From the NCBI RefSeq assembly GCF_006716905.1, contig NZ_VFPV01000002.1:186001-250000 (forward strand): DNA of 64,000 nucleotides, written 5' to 3'. Within the stretch, counting starts at the first letter, position 1; each line of letters begins with the position of its first letter. The DNA is from Acidovorax temperans (GTDB lineage Bacteria; Pseudomonadota; Gammaproteobacteria; Burkholderiales; Burkholderiaceae_C). The notes below the pieces were generated by a model. The model was given only the letters and a program-made list of their open reading frames with translations. It made no database searches and was not told the origin of the DNA. Both the position numbers and the translations under genes were made by a program. Below are positions 28,598-35,075 of the stretch, piece after piece.

Positions 28598-30039
28598 CAA
28601 TGCCGCTCAGTTAAGTCTGAGCGGCATTTTTTTGACGGGATACTGGGTCTTGGTCATACGAACCTCACGCGGATACCGCCTGTGGGATCTGCGAGGCGGC
28701 AGCACGAAGCGGCGGATGTTCTTTCTCATGGCCGCAAGCTTGGCCGGGATGGCCCCAGGGGTGTGTGATCCTGAACTCCACAGCCACTCATCCACGATGT
28801 AGCGCAGCGCCGTGATGAAGCTGATGCGACAGGGCTGCACTTTGGCCTCGTCTGCGATGCGCGTGATCTCCAAGCGGATCAGGTTGTACATCAACAAGGT
28901 TGCCCACAGCTCTTGCTTGACCCCATCGGGTTGCTGGCTGCGCAACGTCATCGCCTGGCCCAGCATGTCCGTCTTCATCTCTCCATAGGCCAGCTCAATC
29001 TCCCAGCGTTCGTGGTACAGCGCGAACACCTCCTCGGCCTTGTAGCGTGCCGGATCCATCAGGGACGTGAACAAGGTTCTGGGTTTGCCATCGAGTTCAC
29101 GGGTGATGGCGCGCACCTCCCACGTGAGCGGCAAGCCGGGGTCTTTCTTGCGAGCTTGGGGCGAGACCTTCATGCGCAAGCTCACATCGCCAGGGCCATG
29201 CGTTTGCACCACCTCGCCCCTGAGTCCGGCACGCGCAGGGATCAGCCAGTGACGTCCCTGGCGGTGTTGCAGCGGCCACAGCAGACTTGCCGAGTAAAAC
29301 CCTTTGTCCACAATCACCAGCGAGTCAGGCGGCAACTTCGGCCACAAGCGTTCAGCCAATGCGTACTCACTGGTGTCGTAGGCATCCAGGCTGGCATCTA
29401 CCAATAAACGAGCTCTGGCATCGAGCAAGCAGGCCATGCGCACCAGGGGGAAGGGACTTTGGTGGTCTGCGTGGTTGCGCTGGCAACCAAAGTGCTGGCG
29501 GTTGTCTTGTGTGTCGGGGGTACGCCAGACCACGCCATCCAATGCGTACAGCGCCAAGCCTTGCCAGCGGTGGCGAGCGGCCTGCTGGTGCGCCCAATGG
29601 GCAGCAGTGTGGCGAAACAGCCATTGCAGGGGCTCACTGCCCAGCCGTTGGCGCGCCTGGCTCAGCGCGCTGGAGCTGATGGGTTCATTGTGCTGCCCAG
29701 GCAGTGCCAGCTCCAGTACCTCGGCCACGTTCACGATGGAGCGGTCTCTAAGCAAGGCCACACCCAATACCAGCCAAAGTGCCTGCTCCATGGGCAGTCG
29801 CCGCTTGCGCAGCGTGGCTACACCCGTCATCTGCAAGGCCTGTTCAATCCACTGCTGGGGTATGTTGCTTTGAACGACACCCCATTGTTCGGGGCTCGCA
29901 AACTCATGGGTATCGTTCAGGTACTCTTGCAGCAGCATTGGCTATCGCTTGACCTCTATGGCCAAAGCTCAATTGATCAAGCCTGCACTGTACAAACAAC
30001 AAAGACCCCGAAGGGCCTTTGCTTAACTTACTGGCATTG
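28598..30039 (-). mobile_element. IS4-family insertion sequence, 1442 bp
   Basis: Ends CAATGCCGCTCAGTTAAG (28598-28615) and, inverted, CAATGCCAGTAAGTTAAG (30022-30039) match the IS4 terminal sequence. An 11-bp target duplication CTTCCATGGTG flanks it at 28587-28597 and 30040-30050. The left copy of the duplication contains the exporter's ATG. A hairpin AATGCCGCTCAG/CTGAGCGGCATT lies in the left end. Confidence 0.95.
28607..29938 (-). CDS. IS4-family transposase
   Basis: A 443-residue DDE transposase. It has the N-terminal IS4 region (SNIPQQWIEQALQMTG, RKRRLPMEQALWLVLG), D in YALDGVVWRTPDTQ, D in LVIVDKGFYSASLL, and the IS4 signature Y-x2-R-x3-E-x6-K in YHERWEIELAYGEMK. The frame is intact. 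It is oriented the same way as the interrupted exporter unit, so transcripts passing the Mn riboswitch now enter this gene first. Confidence 0.95.
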   Translation of the reverse strand: MLLQEYLNDTHEFASPEQWGVVQSNIPQQWIEQALQMTGVATLRKRRLPMEQALWLVLGVALLRDRSIVNVAEVLELALPGQHNEPISSSALSQARQRLGSEPLQWLFRHTAAHWAHQQAARHRWQGLALYALDGVVWRTPDTQDNRQHFGCQRNHADHQSPFPLVRMACLLDARARLLVDASLDAYDTSEYALAERLWPKLPPDSLVIVDKGFYSASLLWPLQHRQGRHWLIPARAGLRGEVVQTHGPGDVSLRMKVSPQARKKDPGLPLTWEVRAITRELDGKPRTLFTSLMDPARYKAEEVFALYHERWEIELAYGEMKTDMLGQAMTLRSQQPDGVKQELWATLLMYNLIRLEITRIADEAKVQPCRISFITALRYIVDEWLWSSGSHTPGAIPAKLAAMRKNIRRFVLPPRRSHRRYPREVRMTKTQYPVKKMPLRLN

Positions 30040-30085
30040 CTTCCATGGTGGGGTTTTTCAATCCGGCCGGATTGGTTGAGACGCG

Positions 30086-30240
30086 CATTGACTGCACCCC
30101 GACTCCGGCCATTGGATCGGCATGCAGTCAATGGTCTCGCCCAGCATTCAAGCCGCATACGCCATAGGTTTTCAAGAAACCCAAGTGTGTTGACGCATGC
30201 CCCGGCGCATTGCACTACCGGCGGGCTACTCCCCAAAGAC
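30086..30240 (-). promoter_or_regulatory. yybP-ykoY manganese riboswitch, orphaned by IS4
   Basis: On the minus strand the conserved parts occur in order: GGGGAGTAGCC (30224-30234), GTCAACACAC (30185-30194), and GGGCGAGACC (30133-30142). An 11-bp perfect stem CATTGACTGCA/TGCAGTCAATG (30123-30133 with 30086-30096) follows and may be the expression platform. yybP-ykoY RNAs bind Mn2+ and raise expression of Mn exporters. The next gene downstream before IS4 insertion was the GDT1-type exporter. Confidence 0.85.
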
Positions 30241-30313
30241 CCCGGCATTTTAACGCACGCAATGCCTATTTACCCCTAGCTTAAAAAAACACGGTTGAGA
30301 AATAAAAAACCAC

Positions 30314-30333
30314 CAATCACCATAAAGTGATTG
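30314..30333. promoter_or_regulatory. Inverted repeat upstream of the first RRM gene
   Basis: CAATCAC, six bases, GTGATTG, within an AT-rich stretch (30285-30345) that probably holds the promoters of the riboswitch unit and of the RRM gene. It could be an operator; no regulator is recognised. Confidence 0.35.
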
Positions 30334-30390
30334 ATAATGGATTCGCCTTTAAGCCGAGCATTGCAACGCGCGAAGGCACCGAAGTAAGCG

Positions 30391-30482
30391 GTGATTGGTC
30401 AGTTTCGCGTCTTTGAAGTCGTCACAGGTTTGTTGATTGCGTCGGGCTCCATCGCGTTTTCATGTTTTTTCAGGAGTCCCTC
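30391..30482 (+). promoter_or_regulatory. 5' leader of RRM gene 1 with SD-pairing hairpin
   Basis: Starts GTGATTGGTCAGTTTCGCG, shared with the leader of the second RRM gene. Near its end GGGCTCC (30444-30450) can pair with GGAGTCCC (30473-30480), which includes the Shine-Dalgarno, leaving one bulged base. Confidence 0.6.
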
Positions 30483-30863
30483 ATGGGCAACAAACTTTAC
30501 GTGGGCAACCTGCCCTATTCCTTCCGCGACCAAGACCTGGAGCAGACTTTCAGCCAGTTCGGCTCGGTTGGCAGCGCCAAGGTCATGATGGAGCGTGATA
30601 CCGGCCGCTCCAAGGGTTTCGGTTTTGTCGAAATGGGCAGCGATGCCGAAGCACAAGCTGCCATCCAAGGCGTGCATGGCCAAAACTTCGGCGGCCGTGA
30701 TCTGGTCGTGAACGAAGCCCGTCCTATGGAACCACGTCCTCCCCGTAGCGGTGGCTTCGGCGGCGGCAACGGTGGTGGCGGCTACGGCGGCGGTGGTCGC
30801 AGCGGTGGCGGCGGCTACGGCGGCGGTGGTGGCGGCTACGGCGGCGGCCGCGGCGGTTACTAA
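30483..30863 (+). CDS. Glycine-rich RRM RNA-binding protein 1
   Basis: A 126-residue RNA-binding protein. One RRM domain fills residues 1-80 with RNP2 KLYVGNL and RNP1 KGFGFVEM; the tail is Gly/Tyr-rich (GGGGYGGG repeats), as in plant and cyanobacterial cold-induced glycine-rich proteins. It is a close tandem paralogue of the protein at 31141-31707, including leader and terminator. RNA targets are unknown. Confidence 0.93.
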   Translation: MGNKLYVGNLPYSFRDQDLEQTFSQFGSVGSAKVMMERDTGRSKGFGFVEMGSDAEAQAAIQGVHGQNFGGRDLVVNEARPMEPRPPRSGGFGGGNGGGGYGGGGRSGGGGYGGGGGGYGGGRGGY

Positions 30864-30904
30864 GCACTCGCATGCAAGGCAGACAGTGTCTGCCTTCGCA
30901 CAAT

Positions 30905-30931
30905 CAAAGGAGCCTCAGGGCTCCTTTTTTT
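30905..30931 (+). terminator. Terminator after RRM gene 1
   Basis: AAAGGAGCC, TCA loop, GGGCTCC and a run of seven T. It is followed by TTGTTGTCTGA, which also follows the terminator of the second RRM gene. Confidence 0.85.
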
Positions 30932-31042
30932 GTTGTCTGAGACTTTGCCGCCACACTTGCTTTTTCCGGGGAAGTTCCTTGCTTTTTTTTTAAATTTGTG
31001 GCGCATAATGCCAGCGCGGGTTTTTCTCGTCCAAGGTTTGCG

Positions 31043-31140
31043 GTGATCCGTCAGTTTCGCGCTGAGAGCGTCATTGAGATTAGCTGGCTGCGTTTTCGGG
31101 ACTCCATCGCTTTATTTATGTGTTTTTGAGGAGTCCCTCG
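31043..31140 (+). promoter_or_regulatory. 5' leader of RRM gene 2 with SD-pairing hairpin
   Basis: Starts GTGATCCGTCAGTTTCGCG like the leader of gene 1. GGGACTCC (31098-31105) pairs perfectly over 8 bp with GGAGTCCC (31130-31137), which contains the Shine-Dalgarno AGGAG seven bases before the ATG. Confidence 0.65.
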
Positions 31141-31707
31141 ATGGGCAACAAACTGTACGTCGGCAACCTGCCTTACTCGGTGCGCGACAACGATCTGGAA
31201 CAGGCTTTTGGCCAGTTCGGTGCCGTGACCAGCGCCAAGGTCATGATGGAGCGCGACACCGGCCGTTCCAAAGGCTTCGGCTTTGTGGAAATGGCCAGCG
31301 ATGCCGAAGCGCAAGCTGCCATCAACGGCATGAATGGTCAGCCCCTGGGCGGCCGCAGCATCGTCGTGAACGAAGCCCGTCCCATGGAACCCCGTCCCCC
31401 ACGCACTGGCGGCTTCGGCGGCGGCGGTGGTGGTTTTGGCGGTGGCCGCAGCGGTGGCGGCGGCTACGGTGGTGGCCGTGAAGGCGGCGGTGGTGGTTAC
31501 GGCGGTGGCCGTGGTGAAGGTGGCGGCTACGGTGGTGGCCGCGAAGGCGGCGGTGGGGGTTACGGCGGTGGCGGCGGCCGCGGCGATGGCGGCTACGGCG
31601 GTGGCCGTGGTGACGGTGGCTTCCGCAGCCCCTACGGCTCCGGCCCACGCAACGGCGGTCGCAATGGCGGCGGCGGTTACGGTGGTGGCAACGGCGGTGG
31701 CTACTGA
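31141..31707 (+). CDS. Glycine-rich RRM RNA-binding protein 2
   Basis: A 188-residue RNA-binding protein with the same RRM (MGNKLYVGNL, RNP1 KGFGFVEM) as its upstream paralogue but a tail about twice as long, built of GGGYGGGR(E/G) units with arginines resembling RGG boxes. The tail's repeated codons look like a DNA tandem repeat but are coding. Gene, leader and terminator appear to be one half of a tandem duplication. Confidence 0.93.
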   Translation: MGNKLYVGNLPYSVRDNDLEQAFGQFGAVTSAKVMMERDTGRSKGFGFVEMASDAEAQAAINGMNGQPLGGRSIVVNEARPMEPRPPRTGGFGGGGGGFGGGRSGGGGYGGGREGGGGGYGGGRGEGGGYGGGREGGGGGYGGGGGRGDGGYGGGRGDGGFRSPYGSGPRNGGRNGGGGYGGGNGGGY

Positions 31708-31738
31708 TCCTCGCCCGGCGCTTCTGCGCTAAAGCAAC

Positions 31739-31760
31739 AAGCCCCTTCGGGGGCTTTTTT
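31739..31760 (+). terminator. Terminator after RRM gene 2
   Basis: AGCCCC, TTCG loop, GGGGGCT and a T-run, then TTGTTGTCTGA as after the first RRM gene. Confidence 0.87.
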
Positions 31761-31824
31761 GTTGTCTGAACCTGTGGGGGCCCTCGCCCGCAGGGGGTGG
31801 CAAGCCCTCAAATGAAGGCGTCGT

Positions 31825-32610
31825 TCACTGCCCAGCTTCGGTCTGTCGGCGTTTGCGTGGCCTGCCGGCCAGCAGTTTGTCGAAGAGGGCATTGGGCAGC
31901 GCACGCAGCAATTTGGCGACGACTCCCATTTGCCAGGGGATGACGCGGTAGCTGACACCGGCGGCAATCGCTTGGTAGGCGCGCTCGGCGAAGTCCTCGG
32001 GTTGCATCAGGAAGGGCATGCTGTAACGGTTGGACCGGGTCAGCGGCGTGTCGATGTAGCCCGGCGAGAGGGTGACCACGCGCACGCCGAATGGGCGCAT
32101 TTCACCGCGCAGGCTCTCACAGTAGCTGATCACCGCAGCCTTGCTGGCGCAGTAGGCGCCGTGGCCGGGCAGCCCGCGAATGCCTGCCACGCTGGCGATG
32201 CCCACCAGGGTGCCGCTGTGGCGCTCGGTCATGCCTTGAGCGAAGGGGTGAAAGGTGGCTGCCAGCCCCAGGTTGTTGGTGGCGAAGGTGCGGGCCATGA
32301 CGTCCAGGTCTTCCCGCACGGCGGTGTCCATGCCCACGCTGATGCCTGCGTTGGCGATCACCACATCGGGCAGGCCCTGGCGCGCGATGCATTCGGCGCC
32401 TGCCGCCACGATGCTGTCTACCACAGCCACGTCTGCACTATAAATTTCGTAGCTGCTGGCGCTTATCTGGTGGGCGTCAGCCCATGATTTGACTTCAGAG
32501 GTGCGCCGGGCCGCCAGTGCCAGCCGGTAACCTGCCTGGTGAAAGCGCAGGGCCAATGCCTGCCCGATTCCGCTGGAAGCGCCAGTGATGAAGACGAGGG
32601 GCTGGGTCAT
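31825..32610 (-). CDS. Short-chain dehydrogenase/reductase
   Basis: A 261-residue NAD(P)-dependent oxidoreductase. Cofactor motif TGASSGIG lies near residue 11, IANAGIS replaces the usual NNAG, and the catalytic YCASK follows GHGA. An in-frame copy of the palindromic repeat encodes about residues 38-57. The C-terminal ~45 residues extend beyond the common core with a basic end. It is downstream of lptC in the same direction, where lptA would usually be. The substrate is unknown. Confidence 0.88.
   Translation of the reverse strand: MTQPLVFITGASSGIGQALALRFHQAGYRLALAARRTSEVKSWADAHQISASSYEIYSADVAVVDSIVAAGAECIARQGLPDVVIANAGISVGMDTAVREDLDVMARTFATNNLGLAATFHPFAQGMTERHSGTLVGIASVAGIRGLPGHGAYCASKAAVISYCESLRGEMRPFGVRVVTLSPGYIDTPLTRSNRYSMPFLMQPEDFAERAYQAIAAGVSYRVIPWQMGVVAKLLRALPNALFDKLLAGRPRKRRQTEAGQ
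32438..32498 (-). repeat. Palindromic repeat inside the SDR gene
   Basis: On the coding strand: GAAGTCAAATCATGGGCTGA, GCGCCAGCAGCTACGAAAT, TTATAG, matching the repeat consensus at both ends with a diverged centre. It is in frame and encodes a stretch between beta-strand 2 and 3 of the Rossmann fold. Confidence 0.6.
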
Positions 32611-32640
32611 GGCGGCAAAGGCTGGGCGCGGGCGCAGCAG

Positions 32641-33261
32641 TTATTTGGCGGGTGTGGGCATCAGCACGCCGCGCACACGCCCATTGAGTTGCAGCACCTG
32701 GTCGAGGTTGTCGTATTCCATGGTGTCTGCGGTGAAGCGGTCGTTGCCGCGCGTGAGTTGCACGGGGCGGTTGGACCGCACCTTTTCTTCCTGGGTGAAG
32801 GCGTGCAGGAATTCGCCCCGGAACTCCAGCCGGGGCTGGGCAGACGCACTGCCACCCGCTGGTGTGGGCTCGCGCGTGACCACGGCGTTGCCGAAAAGCT
32901 GAACCTCGGAGCCATCGCCGTTGCTCAAGGCGCGGTCAGCGCGGGCGACGGTGAGGCGGCCGTTGGGCGCCACCGAGCGCATGCGGGCCTGGTCAATCTC
33001 CAGCGTGTCGTTGCCGGGGTAATGGCGGGCGGTTTCGCCCATCACCTCGCTTTGCAGGCGGCCCGTGGCGTCAAAACTCTTCACCGCAAAGTTTTTCATC
33101 GAATAGTCGGGCTGGTCGGGTGCAGCCGCAGACTGCGACGCGGCCAGTGGCGCGGGGGCGTTGCGCACCAGCCACCAGGTTCCCAGCGCGAGCAGGCCCA
33201 TCAGCAGCACAGGCAGGTACAGCGACAGGCGTTCCCAACCTTGTTGAGCCCAGCGCATCAT
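32641..33261 (-). CDS. lptC: LptC, LPS transport bitopic membrane protein
   Basis: LptC links the LptB2FG extractor to the periplasmic LptA bridge. The 206-residue product has one N-terminal membrane helix (LSLYLPVLLMGLLALGTWWL) and a beta-jellyroll with KNFAVKSFDATGRLQSEVMG and DRFTADTMEYDN. Its start overlaps the kdsC stop by 4 bp. lptA and lptB are not next to it. Confidence 0.9.
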   Translation of the reverse strand: MMRWAQQGWERLSLYLPVLLMGLLALGTWWLVRNAPAPLAASQSAAAPDQPDYSMKNFAVKSFDATGRLQSEVMGETARHYPGNDTLEIDQARMRSVAPNGRLTVARADRALSNGDGSEVQLFGNAVVTREPTPAGGSASAQPRLEFRGEFLHAFTQEEKVRSNRPVQLTRGNDRFTADTMEYDNLDQVLQLNGRVRGVLMPTPAK

Positions 33262-33806
33262 GCGGCGTACCCTGAAAGCAGGCCTGCATAGGCCCCGGTG
33301 GCCACCAGCAGCAAATCGCAGAATTCGCGCGCTGCGCCTTCACCGCCGCGCGCCTGGGTGGTGTAGTGCGCGCAGTGGCGCACTTCGATGTGGGCGTTGT
33401 GCGGGGCGCACGCCAGGGCGCTGCGGCGCATCACCGGCAGGTCGGGCCAGTCGTCGCCCATGGCGGCGGCCTGGCTCCAGTTCAGGCCCAGCGTGGCCAG
33501 CACCTGCTCTGCGGCCGGGCGCTTGTCTTCGGTGCCGAACACGGCATGTTCCACGCCCAGCGCCTTCAGGCGCACGCGCAGCGGAGCAGAGTCACGCCCG
33601 GTGATCACAGCGGGCGTGATGCCAGCCTTTTGCAGCAGCTTGATGCCGTGGCCGTCCAGCGTGTGGAAGCGCTTGAGCGTTTCGCCACTTTCACTGAACA
33701 GCAGGCCGCCATCCGTCAGCACGCCGTCCACGTCGAAAAAGGCCACGCGCACGGGCTGCGCACGCAGGAGCAGTTCGGGGTCGAAATTCAGAACAGGCTG
33801 GGTCAT
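33258..33806 (-). CDS. kdsC: KdsC, 3-deoxy-D-manno-octulosonate 8-phosphate phosphatase
   Basis: HAD-type phosphatase that releases Kdo for LPS core synthesis. The 182-residue product shows HAD motif I in VAFFDVDGVLTDGGL, motif II in GVITGRDSAP (VITGRDS), and motif III/IV GDDWPDLPVM. The ATG at 33806 is preferred over one nine codons earlier. It overlaps lptC by 4 bp. Confidence 0.94.
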   Translation of the reverse strand: MTQPVLNFDPELLLRAQPVRVAFFDVDGVLTDGGLLFSESGETLKRFHTLDGHGIKLLQKAGITPAVITGRDSAPLRVRLKALGVEHAVFGTEDKRPAAEQVLATLGLNWSQAAAMGDDWPDLPVMRRSALACAPHNAHIEVRHCAHYTTQARGGEGAAREFCDLLLVATGAYAGLLSGYAA

Positions 33807-33844
33807 GTCAGGGAGCCATGGAGATACAGGCACGGGCCAGGCCA

Positions 33845-33924
33845 GCGCACCCGTGGAGCCGGCTTTGCCGGGCCACCGGGTGCGTCCACCCTTGGGGGGA
33901 AGGCGCGCAGAGACTCAGGGGGGT
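33845..33924. repeat. GC-rich dispersed repeat (second family), kdsC-kdsD gap
   Basis: Contains CTTGGGGGGAAGGCGCGCAG then AGACTCAGGGGGGT, resembling 19691-19723, preceded by a GCCGGCTTTGCCGGGCC hairpin. It separates two otherwise consecutive Kdo genes. Confidence 0.5.
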
Positions 33925-34925
33925 CATATGACTTTTGCCCGCATCAGGTCGCCAATGTGGACCACGCCAGTCAGCACGCCTGCGGCATCCACCACCAGCA
34001 CGCTGGTGATGCCGTGGGCTTCCATCAGTTCGGCGGCATCTACGGCCAGTGCGTCGGGGGCGATGCGGCGGGGTGAGGGGTGCATGACCTGGGCCGCCGT
34101 GGCGGTGCGCAGGTCTGCACCGGCTTCGATGCGCCGGCGCAGGTCGCCGTCGGTGAAGATGCCTTGAATGTGGCCCGCAGCGTCCACGATGGCGGAGCAG
34201 CCCAGGCCCTTGGCGCTCATTTCGCGCATCAGGTCGCTGAAGCTGGCTTCGGGGCCCACGCGGGGCACCTGATCGCCACTGCGCATCACGTCGCTCACAT
34301 GGGTGAGCAGTTTGCGGCCCAGCGAGCCGCCGGGGTGCGAGCGGGCAAAGTCTTCGGGGCGGAAGCCCCTCGCGTCGAGCAGGGCCACGGCCAGTGCGTC
34401 GCCCATGGCCAGTTGGGCGGTGGTGCTGGCGGTGGGGGCCAGGTTCAGCGGGCAGGCTTCGCGCTCCACGCTGCAGTCCAGCACCAGGTCGGCATGCTTG
34501 GCCAGGGTGGACTGCAGACCGCCGGTCAGCGCAATCAGGGGGGCGCCCAGGCGCTTGAGCACGGGCAGGATGGCGGTGAGTTCACCGCTTTCGCCGCTGT
34601 TGGAGATGGCCAGCACCACATCGGCGCCAGTGACCATGCCCAGATCGCCGTGGCTGGCCTCTGCGGGGTGCACAAAGAATGCGGGGGTGCCGGTGGACGC
34701 CAGGGTGGCGGCGATCTTGCGGCCCACATGGCCGCTCTTGCCCATGCCCATCACCACCAGGCGGCCGGTGGTGGCCAGCACCATCTGCACGGCCTGGGCA
34801 AAGCGCTCGTCCACGCGGGCCGCCAGGCCCGTGAGCGCGGCGGCTTCGATTTCAAAGGTCTCGCGCGCCAGGCGCAAGGCTTGCGCCGTGTCAAAAGGAA
34901 GGGGCGTGGAGGGGCTGACAGTCAT
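33924..34925 (-). CDS. kdsD: KdsD, arabinose-5-phosphate isomerase (KpsF/GutQ family)
   Basis: Converts ribulose 5-phosphate to arabinose 5-phosphate for Kdo synthesis. The 333-residue protein has a SIS domain (LVVMGMGKSGHVGRKIAATL, VLAISNSGESGELTAIL) in residues 40-180 and two CBS domains in the last 130 residues. It begins the kdsD-kdsC-lptC series and is divergent from the antiporter gene. Confidence 0.94.
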   Translation of the reverse strand: MTVSPSTPLPFDTAQALRLARETFEIEAAALTGLAARVDERFAQAVQMVLATTGRLVVMGMGKSGHVGRKIAATLASTGTPAFFVHPAEASHGDLGMVTGADVVLAISNSGESGELTAILPVLKRLGAPLIALTGGLQSTLAKHADLVLDCSVEREACPLNLAPTASTTAQLAMGDALAVALLDARGFRPEDFARSHPGGSLGRKLLTHVSDVMRSGDQVPRVGPEASFSDLMREMSAKGLGCSAIVDAAGHIQGIFTDGDLRRRIEAGADLRTATAAQVMHPSPRRIAPDALAVDAAELMEAHGITSVLVVDAAGVLTGVVHIGDLMRAKVI

Positions 34926-35075
34926 GGCAGGATTCTATCGACCGGGGCCGCTGGCGGCCTCTTGCCGGGCCTTTCGGCCGTCTTGCTGGCAGCGTAGGTG
35001 CGATCTGCGCTGCCCAGCGCCCCTTTGCCGCAGCGGCAGGCGCGCAAACTTGTAACGCTCGGATAGCATCGCTGT

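Noticed and set aside
31420..31690. Tandem-repeat-like DNA, considered as a CRISPR or minisatellite
   Set aside because: It encodes the Gly-rich tail of the RRM protein in frame, with irregular unit length and no spacers.
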